Shown: piece after piece, positions 7,806-15,483 of the stretch
How the letters are laid out: each line of letters opens with the position of its first letter
Position numbering within the stretch: the stretch's first letter is position 1
Origin: CAYSPT01 sp964432985
GTDB lineage: Bacteria > Muiribacteriota > CAYSPT01
Assembly: GCA_964432985.1 (NCBI GenBank)
Contig: CAYSPT010000044.1
Span: forward strand, 1 to 42,862
Length of the DNA stretch: 42,862 bases
Direction of reading: 5' to 3'
Notes under the pieces: model-generated
The model's database searches: none
The model's input: the letters and a program-made list of their open reading frames with translations, nothing else
What the model was told of the DNA's origin: nothing
Made by a program: the position numbers and the translations under genes

Positions 7806-8950
7806 GCTATAAGCTTTTTTATCCAGCGTTTCAAACGAAGACCGAGACGAACCTGACCTCGCTGTTTTTCCTTTTTCAGGTATTCCTTCAAAACATCATC
7901 GACGCATTCCATCGGCAGACCACTTTTTCGGTCCAGTGCCTGGATCAACATATCGGGTAGTTCATCCTGGGCAGGATGGCCGATGATACATTCACTGGTA
8001 ACCGTTAAAAGACCTTCATCTCCTTTTTGATGAAAGTCTGAGAGAGCCTCGAGAAGAGCCTGCAAACTCTCCAGACCGCGCAATTTTCCAAGAGCCCGGA
8101 CAGCGTGCTGCCGGACACCTTCATGCGGATCATCGAGTAGTTTTATTAAATCTTCCAAAACGGCGGGAACGCTCATTTCACCGGCTGCAAAGGCTGCGCT
8201 CATACGCATCCGATCCCGGGGGTGATGCAGCATATCTCGCAGAGCTTCCTCCAGAAACAGTCCTTTCAACCGATATATAGCCCTGATTGAGTTCGCCCTG
8301 ACCCGGTTGTCTTCGTCCTCCACTGATCTGAGCACCAGTTCAAAAGCTTCATCCCCGCCGACCTGTTCGAGCGCTTCCACTGCATTGGCCCGCACTCGCG
8401 GATCAGTATCCTGCAGAACTGTTTCCAGGAAACCAAGATGTCTCTGTCCGCCCAAATTACCGATGAGTTTCACCAGGGAAGCTTTCACCCACGAAGACGT
8501 CTCTTTTCCGTACAACGCAACCAGTTCCCCGGCCGTTTTAACACTTCCACAGGCAGCCAGCGATACCATTACATCAAGCTTTTCTTCCTCTTCACAGGTC
8601 GTCAGCGTTTTTAGCAGAGCCGGGACGGCCCGTTCATCCTCGAGTTCTCGCAACTTATTGAGCGCAGTCGATCGATACTCCTTCGACTCTTTTCCGAGAG
8701 AATGACAGAGTTCATCAATAAGGTTCTCGGGGACCAATTTTCCCTGCTCCATTTTGATTACGACGACATCATCTTCGAACATAGTCCTTATCCAGGAAGC
8801 AAGAGAAAACGAGAGAAATTCGTTGAACCGCTTTTTGGCAATGACCAGGGCTTCCTGTTTGTCGTCCGCGTCCACCTCATAACTGATTTTGAAACGTTTG
8901 CCCCTGCTTTTCGAAACTCTATAGGGAATAGTCACCATGTAGTTGGGCAT
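7802..8950 (-). CDS. HEAT-repeat protein
   Basis: 382 aa from ATG 8950, chosen because GAGAGG lies about 8 nt upstream; the longer frame would need a TTG at 8980 without an SD. Residues 1-70 form a small N-terminal region (PNYMVTIPYRVSKSRGKRFK). From about 80 to 330 there are HEAT/PBS-lyase-type repeats (DTDPRVRANAVEALEQVG, DEDNRVRANSIRAIYRL, DPHEGVRQHAVRALGKL), each a helix pair with the RxxA motif. The C-terminus is basic (GLRLKRWIKKLIA). Such proteins are usually protein-binding scaffolds. It starts 13 bp after the tonB stop, so it is part of that operon. Its role there is unknown. Confidence 0.85.
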   Translation of the reverse strand: MPNYMVTIPYRVSKSRGKRFKISYEVDADDKQEALVIAKKRFNEFLSFSLASWIRTMFEDDVVVIKMEQGKLVPENLIDELCHSLGKESKEYRSTALNKLRELEDERAVPALLKTLTTCEEEEKLDVMVSLAACGSVKTAGELVALYGKETSSWVKASLVKLIGNLGGQRHLGFLETVLQDTDPRVRANAVEALEQVGGDEAFELVLRSVEDEDNRVRANSIRAIYRLKGLFLEEALRDMLHHPRDRMRMSAAFAAGEMSVPAVLEDLIKLLDDPHEGVRQHAVRALGKLRGLESLQALLEALSDFHQKGDEGLLTVTSECIIGHPAQDELPDMLIQALDRKSGLPMECVDDVLKEYLKKEKQRGQVRLGLRLKRWIKKLIA

Positions 8951-8963
8951 GGGTTGACCTCTC

Positions 8964-10406
8964 TCACTGTCTTGTTTCAAGAATAAAGTATATCGTTTTG
9001 AACACTTCTACGTCCACAGGACCTCCAGACAATACCACCGGTTCGAATTTCCACTGATAGGCCGCTTCCCTGGCAGATGCCGCCAGTACCTCGCCAGCAG
9101 TGTTTTCCTCAACCGTGACACGTTCAACCTTACCAGCAGAGGAAACGTTGAGACGCAGCCGAACTTTTCCTTCTTTTCCCGCGCGCTCCGCCCACTCTGG
9201 ATATACCGGTTTCACGAAGTGGGTGAGACGGGGACGGGTAGTGATTTTTCCTTCTGCTGCTTTGATTTCGCCTGAGTCAACCTGTACACTGCGCCCCGAA
9301 GAAACACCATCCGCCTCAATTCCCCCAGGATCGACCTGTACCCGGCCCCCCGTGAAAATAACATCCGAACTTTTCTCATCACCGTGTACTGACATGGTGT
9401 GCAATTCCTCAAGTCCCCTGCCCTGCTTGATGACATCAATCGGTGGAATGGTTTTTACGCTTCCGACACCGACTGCAGTCTCCCCTTCAGATTGGGCGGT
9501 ACCAGTTTCATCCTGTCTCAGTGTAGAACCGGATAACAATTGGTCAACGGCGACGGTAGCCGTTTTTTGCCGGGAAATAGTATCTGTTGCCAGGCGTCTT
9601 CGCTGTGTTGCTTGCCCCAAAGGCACCAGTGATGAATCCATTTCAAAAATCCGGTTTTTATCCTGCGGAGGAGTTCGGGACGGACTGGCAGCAGAATGAT
9701 TATTCACAGCTTCAAATTCAATATTTCTCCTGGTATAGGTCGTGCGTGAGACAGTAACCGGAATACTCGAACGGCGAATCGGGACATCAACGGATTCCAG
9801 AGGTGGAGTAAATACAGTGTCAGTGACAGTATCTATCAGCGTATCGCCTGCGCCGTCACGCATTTCTTGAGGAACGGGCCGCTCGGTTTGCGGTACCGTG
9901 TAAACGGGAATATCCTGAACGGGTTTTGAATCATCCAGTGTAACAATATCGACTAAACTCCTGCGCTCTTTTGACGAAAGAGGAGCAGGCGCCGGAGAAG
10001 AAATACTCACTGGTGGAAGAACCGGAGCAGGGGAAGAAATTTTCTTGGTTTTTGCTGGTTTGGCCTTGATTGTCTTGGCCTTGATTGTCTTGGTCTTAAT
10101 TGGCCTGGTTTCAGCAGGCCTGGATTTGGCTGGTTTGGTTTCAGCGGGCCTGGATTTGGCTGGTTTTGTTTCACGTTTAACGGGGACTGCCTTATCTTTT
10201 TTGTTACCCGTTACTCCGGCTTTCTCAGGCGCAACGGACCTTCTCAGGGTTCTGAGAACGACCAGGTTCACCCGTTTTTTCTCGGGGAATTCAAGGTGGG
10301 GAGTGCTATACAGATAGGGCAGGAGAGCAAACAACAAGAAGTGAAGCGTGAGAGAAACAATGCTTGCCCGGCCAAAAGTCATCGAACTTCTTGAGCGCTG
10401 CTGCAT
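8964..10406 (-). CDS. tonB: TonB-family energy transducer
   Basis: 480 aa from ATG 10406. It has a short cytoplasmic N-terminus and one membrane anchor at about residues 15-33, containing the Ser/His pair expected in TonB (SLTLHFLLFALLP). A long periplasmic Lys/Pro/Ala-rich stalk follows (PAKSRPAETKPAK-type repeats near 65-105), then a disordered middle region. The C-terminal TonB_C domain covers about 395-480 (KPVYPEWAERAGKEGKVRLR, then YQWKFEPV). TonB passes proton-motive energy from ExbB/ExbD to outer-membrane receptors. At about twice the usual length, the stalk could span a thick periplasm. Its initiation region is present in three 56-bp copies; the copy at 10406 is the one in frame, and its ATG overlaps the stop of mini-ORF B. 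Confidence 0.9.
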   Translation of the reverse strand: MQQRSRSSMTFGRASIVSLTLHFLLFALLPYLYSTPHLEFPEKKRVNLVVLRTLRRSVAPEKAGVTGNKKDKAVPVKRETKPAKSRPAETKPAKSRPAETRPIKTKTIKAKTIKAKPAKTKKISSPAPVLPPVSISSPAPAPLSSKERRSLVDIVTLDDSKPVQDIPVYTVPQTERPVPQEMRDGAGDTLIDTVTDTVFTPPLESVDVPIRRSSIPVTVSRTTYTRRNIEFEAVNNHSAASPSRTPPQDKNRIFEMDSSLVPLGQATQRRRLATDTISRQKTATVAVDQLLSGSTLRQDETGTAQSEGETAVGVGSVKTIPPIDVIKQGRGLEELHTMSVHGDEKSSDVIFTGGRVQVDPGGIEADGVSSGRSVQVDSGEIKAAEGKITTRPRLTHFVKPVYPEWAERAGKEGKVRLRLNVSSAGKVERVTVEENTAGEVLAASAREAAYQWKFEPVVLSGGPVDVEVFKTIYFILETRQ

Positions 10407-10546
10407 CACTGTTGCTCCCCAACCAGCCCAACCGTCATCGGGTTTCTTGAGCACTTCTGCATTACTACCGCTCCCCACGCAACCCAAAAGTCATCGGGTT
10501 TCTTGAGCACTTCTGCATTACTACCGCTCCCCACGCAACTCTTGCC
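10379..10546 (-). repeat. Three 56-bp tandem copies of the exbD-tonB junction
   Basis: The copies are 10379-10434, 10435-10490 and 10491-10546. The last two are identical over their first 49 bp and the first is diverged. On the minus strand each copy holds an SD-like GGGGAG, then an ATG (10518, 10462 and 10406). Because 56 is not a multiple of 3, each ATG is in a different frame. The unit also duplicates the last codons and stop of exbD. Confidence 0.95.
10406..10518 (-). other. Two mini-ORFs (17 and 18 codons) between exbD and tonB
   Basis: Mini-ORF A (10518-10465) reads MQKCSRNPMTFGLRGER then TAG. Mini-ORF B (10462-10406) reads MQKCSRNPMTVGLVGEQQ then TGA. Each starts 2 nt after the previous stop (TAGTAATG), and B ends in TGATG, overlapping the tonB ATG. 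They arise from the 56-bp duplication. Translation as a coupling chain is inferred; the peptides themselves are probably not functional. Confidence 0.55.
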
Positions 10547-10958
10547 TGGCCTGTTCCCTGGTTTCAACCGCCAGGGCGGCCCGCCGGCCTCCCAGTTCTC
10601 TGGCAATATCCAGAATATCCACTACCCGTCCATGCGCCACCGTTTTATCAGCGTTCACGATGACGAGGCGGTCGGGAAATTCCTTCAAAGCCTGCCCCAG
10701 CACCGTTAGCAGCGTTTCTCGATCCACTTCCTGCCCATGGAAAAAAACTTTTCCTGCAGCCGTTATATGAACGACATGGTGCTGAAGCGCTTCCACTTCA
10801 CCGGTAGCCGCTCCCGGGAGGTCTACTGGAATTTCACTCTCACTGCCGACGAATGTCGTCGTCACCATGAAGAAGATCAGCAGAAGAAAGACTACGTCTA
10901 TGAGTGCCGTAATGTCAGGAACGACGCTTGGCCGCTTCAGTGTCTGGTGTCTCAACAT
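10521..10958 (-). CDS. exbD: ExbD/TolR-type biopolymer transport protein
   Basis: 145 aa from ATG 10958, preferred over the ATG at 10979 because GGAGG is 5 nt upstream and ExbD proteins usually begin this close to the membrane segment. A single membrane helix at about 17-38 contains the conserved proton-path Asp (PDITALIDVVFLLLIFFMV, Asp21). The periplasmic domain follows (DRLVIVNADKTVAHGRVVDI). It works with ExbB as the proton channel that energises TonB. The start overlaps the exbB 3' end by 44 nt, which implies tight coupling. The stop lies inside the triplicated 56-bp repeat. Confidence 0.95.
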   Translation of the reverse strand: MLRHQTLKRPSVVPDITALIDVVFLLLIFFMVTTTFVGSESEIPVDLPGAATGEVEALQHHVVHITAAGKVFFHGQEVDRETLLTVLGQALKEFPDRLVIVNADKTVAHGRVVDILDIARELGGRRAALAVETREQARQELRGER

Positions 10959-11574
10959 TTCGCCCTCCAGACCGGACATAATTTAACAGTTCCGTCATAC
11001 GAATCTCGATGTCGTCAACCAGAACATCGATTCGGTGTGAAAAATAATGGTAAGCAACCAGTGCCGGAATCGCCACGCTCAAACCGGTAGCAGTGGTGAT
11101 GAGTGCCTCTGAAATACCCACTGCCAGTGCTTGAGACTGAGCCACACCGACTCCTTTAACCCCAATCACTTCAAACACTTTTATCATCCCGGCAACCGTG
11201 CCCAGCAGTCCCAGCAACGGAGACACGCTGGCAATGGTTCCCAGAGCCGCGATGTGCCTTTCAAGCAACGGGATTTCTTTGCGGGTAATTTCTTTCATGG
11301 TCCGGGACATAGCCGTTTCCCCTTCCATGATTCGCTCGAGTCCGGCTGCCAGGATTGCTCCCAGTGGGCGGCCATGAGCCTTGCACAATTGCACAGCCTC
11401 CTCGAGTTGGCTGGAGGAAAGGCTCTTTTTGACCCTTTCGATCAAATCCTCGCCGGCCCCGCGGGCAATTTTTTTAAAAAAGAAATACCGTTCGACAATA
11501 ATGGCCACTGCCAGAACGGAACAGAGAACCAGGGGGAACATGAGAATACCCCCTTTTTCAAACGCGGAGAACAC
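10915..11574 (-). CDS. exbB: ExbB/TolQ/MotA-type proton channel subunit
   Basis: 219 aa with three membrane helices: about 9-33 (FPLVLCSVLAVAIIVERYFFF), about 112-132 (GTIASVSPLLGLLGTVAGMI) and about 148-175 (LAVGISEALITTATGLSVAIP). The second and third carry the conserved Gly/Thr pattern of the family (PLLGLLGTVAGM, ALITTATGL). It forms the inner-membrane motor with ExbD. The start is GTG 11574 with AGGAGG about 12 nt upstream; no better start is in frame. A diverged inverted repeat lies between it and the receptor gene. Direct adjacency to a receptor-like barrel suggests TonB rather than Tol function. Confidence 0.95.
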   Translation of the reverse strand: MFSAFEKGGILMFPLVLCSVLAVAIIVERYFFFKKIARGAGEDLIERVKKSLSSSQLEEAVQLCKAHGRPLGAILAAGLERIMEGETAMSRTMKEITRKEIPLLERHIAALGTIASVSPLLGLLGTVAGMIKVFEVIGVKGVGVAQSQALAVGISEALITTATGLSVAIPALVAYHYFSHRIDVLVDDIEIRMTELLNYVRSGGRNVETPDTEAAKRRS

Positions 11575-11606
11575 GTCTTTTCACAACCTCCTAACGCTTC
11601 ACCATC

Positions 11607-11643
11607 AACCTGAAAAATGCAGTTATTTTCGTTTTTCGGGCTT
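11607..11643. repeat. Palindromic element, copy 2
   Basis: AACCTGAAAAATGCAG (11607-11622) matches the left arm of the 7741 element at 15 of 16 positions. The right side GTTTTTCGGGCTTAA resembles its right arm. As in copy 1, the right arm includes the TAA stop of the adjacent minus-strand gene. It fills most of the 67 bp between the receptor stop and exbB. Confidence 0.6.
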
Positions 11644-13330
11644 AAAACAGCACTTTCATGCCAACCTTGATTTCTCGTCCCGGTTGAGGATAATTACGCC
11701 TGAGCTGGTATCCCTTGTCAAAAAGGTTATCCACTCTGAGATAGGCCTTGAGAACATCCGACAACCTCACATTAGCAGTGAATCCCAGCAGGATGTACCG
11801 GTCTAACCGGAAAGCATTGCCCGCTTCGGCGTACCGTTTTCCAACAAACCGTTCATCAATACCGAATGATACTGATTCATTGAAATGGTATCCAAGCGAT
11901 ACCAGCCACTCATTCATGGGAATGAACGGAACATCTTTTCCAAATTGATCCTCGGTGCTGATAAATGAGTAACTGACACTTCCGAAAAGATCTTCCGACA
12001 GCACCATGCTGGCCCGGGCTTCAGCTTTCCAGATAGTTGCATTCCGGTATACGAGGTCATACCTCCCGGTAGTCATGTCATCCTGGTATACCGGATGATT
12101 ATCCACACCTTCCCGCCTCAGAGAAAGACTTACCTGAGTGTCGGATTCGAGTATATGCTCACTCTTTAATCCTACGTAGCTGGTTTCAGGCGCCCTGAAG
12201 GCATCTGCCGGGTCCAACACGATGTAATCCAGGGGGAAATACTGGTCACTAAAACTCGATGGATCAAATTCTTTACCGACATCGAGAACCAGTTTCCAAC
12301 CCGTATCCATGTGATGGGTGACCTTCATACCGGTACTCGCCTGGTCACTGACCAGCGAATGACTGTCAAGTCGGCCGAACAGAACCAGAAGTGTTTCCGG
12401 CCCGGGGAGAATCTCACGCTGTATCCACAGTGCGTGATTGGATGCCTCCAGACTGCCAGCAGCGACCTGGCTGCCTGCCAGCGGGTGACGTTTGATCTCA
12501 TCCAGACTGTATGAATAGCCGAATGAAAGGAATCCCTGAGAATCAATAGATGGAATATATTCCAGATTCAGCTTTATAAGATCATCAGTGTATTTTTCGT
12601 GTATTTCTACAGCAATATCGGGAACATCCACCTCTCGCTTATTAGCACTGTAAAGAAAGCCGAGATTCCAACGGGAAGCGTCCGGTCGAAGATGTTCGAA
12701 TTGAATATCAAGTTCAACCAGTGTGTCATCCAGTCTGGCGCGTGGGGTTAGAGCGGTAACGGGTCCTGGCAGTTCCTGTTTTCTGCGCTCAATGTTCCAT
12801 TTGACTCCCAGCGTGGAATCTCCGGCAAGATTCACTCCGGAATCGAGCTTTATCCTGCTGAGGGAGAAACCAGAATGCGGCCGGTGCCCATCTGATTTAT
12901 CCCGGCTACCACCGAAGAGAAAAACCGCGTCCTGAAGAGTACCGACCCGGAACGTATCGAACAATTCATACCCGAGAAGGTCATGTGATCCATAGTGGAT
13001 TGAAAACCAGTTTTCACGGGGTTCAATGACCTCTTCTGCCGCTGAATTCTCCCTGCCCAGCCCGGTAGCTGAGGGCAGCAGTTTTTCATCGGAAAAGCGA
13101 AGGCCTCTGGTTTGGCGGTAGGAATCATACAGCCTGACATCCTTTTCCCCAACACCAAGAGCGGTGCTGTCACTTCCTTTAACCTCTACATCTCCGAGAT
13201 CATACGACGCAGGTGGAGTATCATTTCCAGCCTGAACATCTTCGGCCCTCACATCCTTTTCACACAGAAACATAAACGTGACCATGATAAGTACCACGTA
13301 GAGAGAATAAGGGAATCGTCCTTTTACCAT
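11642..13330 (-). CDS. TonB-dependent-receptor-like outer-membrane barrel without a plug
   Basis: 562 aa from ATG 13330, chosen because AGGAGG is 8 nt upstream and a signal peptide follows (GRFPYSLYVVLIMVTFMF, cleavage near VRAED). After YDLGDVEVKG, which looks like the usual N-terminus of a mature TonB receptor, only about 70 residues separate it from barrel-type strands, so the roughly 110-residue plug is missing. The C-terminal end is typical of the family (YLRVDNLFDKGY, YPQPGREIKVGMKVLF). Adjacent exbB, exbD and tonB support a TonB link, although a barrel with no plug could also be a porin. It sits 49 bp after the TPR gene, in the same operon. The ligand is unknown. Confidence 0.8.
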   Translation of the reverse strand: MVKGRFPYSLYVVLIMVTFMFLCEKDVRAEDVQAGNDTPPASYDLGDVEVKGSDSTALGVGEKDVRLYDSYRQTRGLRFSDEKLLPSATGLGRENSAAEEVIEPRENWFSIHYGSHDLLGYELFDTFRVGTLQDAVFLFGGSRDKSDGHRPHSGFSLSRIKLDSGVNLAGDSTLGVKWNIERRKQELPGPVTALTPRARLDDTLVELDIQFEHLRPDASRWNLGFLYSANKREVDVPDIAVEIHEKYTDDLIKLNLEYIPSIDSQGFLSFGYSYSLDEIKRHPLAGSQVAAGSLEASNHALWIQREILPGPETLLVLFGRLDSHSLVSDQASTGMKVTHHMDTGWKLVLDVGKEFDPSSFSDQYFPLDYIVLDPADAFRAPETSYVGLKSEHILESDTQVSLSLRREGVDNHPVYQDDMTTGRYDLVYRNATIWKAEARASMVLSEDLFGSVSYSFISTEDQFGKDVPFIPMNEWLVSLGYHFNESVSFGIDERFVGKRYAEAGNAFRLDRYILLGFTANVRLSDVLKAYLRVDNLFDKGYQLRRNYPQPGREIKVGMKVLF

Positions 13331-13379
13331 GAATGCATCCTCCTCAACTGCCTCCTCCTCAACACCAGTGTGAAACTCC

Positions 13380-15482
13380 CTATTGACCGGGTTCTTCTTC
13401 ATCAACTCCCTGCCCTTCCAGATCACGAAGCGCCTGGCGGGCTCTGGTAGAAAATTTGCTGTCGGGATAGATGGAAATGAGTTTTTTAAAAGCATGAGAA
13501 GCCTTTGAAATGATTCCTTCCTGCCGGTAACATTCACCAACTTTGAACATGGCTGCAGCTGCAAGCTGATTATCGGGATAAAGAATCCCAACTTTGAGGT
13601 ACTCCATCCTGGCTCCTTTGAAATCTCTCTGCTTCTCAAGTGATTTTCCTAACCAGTATTGAGCTTCAGCTACCAGGTCCGGTGGAGCTTTGCTTTCAGC
13701 CAGCGATCGAAATCCGGATATGGCTTCAGCGAGATTGTCGAGAGAATAATAGCACCAGGCCCTGCTTTTCACGGCCTGGGGTATCAACGGACTGTCCTTG
13801 TATCCATTGATCAGAGAGGAAAACGCCTTGATAGACCGCTGGTGGTCTCCAAGAGCTTTACACGTTTCGCCCATCTTGAAAAGAGAATCGGATACGAGCG
13901 GAGAATCCTGATGTGCCGCCAGTTTTTCGAACAAGTCTGCCGCTTCCTCAAGACGCTTAAGGGACAGGAGCGATTCCCCCTTGCGGTAAAGCGTATCCAC
14001 CAGCAGGGGGCTGTCGGGAAATTCTGCTGCGAGCCGGTTGAACAATGTCAGGGCGTCTTCATGTTTTCCGCGTTCCTGGGCCAGAACTCCGAGCCGGTGG
14101 AGACTCGGCGCTTTAAACGTGTCATCTTCCAGCTCGAGAACATGCAAAAAAGTCTTATTGGCTTCATCAAAAGACTTCAGCGAATAACAGGTCTCACCCA
14201 GTGCAAATACGATCTGACCGGTCAAATTGCCTTTTGGAAATTTGCTCAGAGCTGACTTGAGCACTGTTTTCGCTTTTTCAAAACGCTTCAAATTGTAAAG
14301 GCTCAAACCCAGGTGCAAACCGGCGGATTCGTGCCAGCGTGAGCCGGGGTGTTGTTCGATAACTTCAGTGAAAGCATCCAATGCCTTCTCGAACTGTCCC
14401 AGTCTGAAAAGCGACTCGGCGGCGAGCTGGCGCGATTCAGCTACGTATGAACTCGTTGAGAATTGTTTCACCAGAGAAAGAAAACCGTGCCGGGCAACAT
14501 CATATCGCTTGAGCCGGAACTGGCACAGCGCGTTTACGAATACAATTTCATCTGCCAGCGTACCCGTCGTCTCAAGGTTATCGAGAACCGCCAATGCTTC
14601 CTGATACCGTTGCAGGTTACACAGGGCTTTGCCCTGACGCAAGAGCGCTTCACGGCGCAAGGCGAGGTCTTCAGTCTCCTCATGCAGGCGTTTGAAAAGA
14701 GTCAGTGCACGCTCGAACTCCCCAAGTTTCATTCTGGAAAAACCCAGAGAGTAGAGAGCATGCTGTATATAGGGGCTTTCAGGATACTTCTCGACCAGCA
14801 GTTTATATTCTCCGGCGGCTTCTTCGTACCGACCGAGACTGTAAAACAGTTCTGCCAGGGTATAAAGAGCCTCAACGGTAAATGGCCCGGGAGGATCTTC
14901 GCCTGAAACTTCTTTAAGAAGGGGAATTGCCTCGAGTGATCTTCCTGAACGGACAACAGCCTGTGCCATTCTGAAGCGTGCTTCCGGCAGCAGGTCGGTT
15001 CTCTGAGCATACTGCCGGGTGACCTGCTCAAAGAGTGCCGCTGCCTGATCGTACTGTTTAAGCTCAAACATAGTCCAGGACCGGGCAAAGGCGGCATCGG
15101 GCGCCAGTTGGCTGTCGGGAAAAACCTCAAGCAGATGCTGATACCGTTTATCCGCATCTGTGTATTGTTTCAGGTTATAATAACTTTCTCCCAACAGGTA
15201 GTAAGCTGCGTCACTCTTCTCATATTTGGGGTAAAACTTAACCAGTCTCTCAAGCTGGTCCACAGCTTCCTCGTAAAACTCCTGCTTGTACAGTCCGTGA
15301 GCGAACTTGAACAAACGGCCGGAATTTTCAACCGGTGACAACGGTTGTCCGGTTACCAAACCTGTCCAGCAGCCGAAAAGCACTGCCATCGCCAGGAAAA
15401 CTAACACAGCATATTCCCGGGGTTGCGGGCGGCAGTTATGACAAGCCTGCTGCAACCGTCCGGCATTCCTGCTCCTACTCAT
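13380..15482 (-). CDS. Exported large TPR protein
   Basis: 700 aa. An N-terminal hydrophobic stretch at about 24-45 (EYAVLVFLAMAVLFGCW) points to export or membrane anchoring; a lipobox is not clear. The rest is a continuous run of roughly 17-18 TPR-like units with the spacing of YbgF/BamD-type repeats (YPKYEKSDAAYYLLGESYY, FPDSQLAPDAAFARSW, YPDNQLAAAAMFKVGECY, YPDSKFSTRARQAL). Such proteins are periplasmic scaffolds for envelope assemblies. Its ATG is 1 nt past the stop of the upstream GAF-GGDEF gene, and the receptor-like barrel and Exb-TonB genes follow, so partnership with that complex is inferred. Confidence 0.85.
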   Translation of the reverse strand: MSRSRNAGRLQQACHNCRPQPREYAVLVFLAMAVLFGCWTGLVTGQPLSPVENSGRLFKFAHGLYKQEFYEEAVDQLERLVKFYPKYEKSDAAYYLLGESYYNLKQYTDADKRYQHLLEVFPDSQLAPDAAFARSWTMFELKQYDQAAALFEQVTRQYAQRTDLLPEARFRMAQAVVRSGRSLEAIPLLKEVSGEDPPGPFTVEALYTLAELFYSLGRYEEAAGEYKLLVEKYPESPYIQHALYSLGFSRMKLGEFERALTLFKRLHEETEDLALRREALLRQGKALCNLQRYQEALAVLDNLETTGTLADEIVFVNALCQFRLKRYDVARHGFLSLVKQFSTSSYVAESRQLAAESLFRLGQFEKALDAFTEVIEQHPGSRWHESAGLHLGLSLYNLKRFEKAKTVLKSALSKFPKGNLTGQIVFALGETCYSLKSFDEANKTFLHVLELEDDTFKAPSLHRLGVLAQERGKHEDALTLFNRLAAEFPDSPLLVDTLYRKGESLLSLKRLEEAADLFEKLAAHQDSPLVSDSLFKMGETCKALGDHQRSIKAFSSLINGYKDSPLIPQAVKSRAWCYYSLDNLAEAISGFRSLAESKAPPDLVAEAQYWLGKSLEKQRDFKGARMEYLKVGILYPDNQLAAAAMFKVGECYRQEGIISKASHAFKKLISIYPDSKFSTRARQALRDLEGQGVDEEEPGQ

Positions 15483-15483
15483 A

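Noticed and set aside
9040..9060. GGTTCGAA tRNA T-loop-like sequence
   Set aside because: No acceptor or anticodon stems can be built around it, and it lies inside the TonB C-terminal coding region.
10406..10606. 66-codon frame crossing exbD end and mini-ORF B
   Set aside because: It is only a read-through of the 56-bp repeats in one frame. The 5' part is the complement frame of exbD and has no initiation site of its own.
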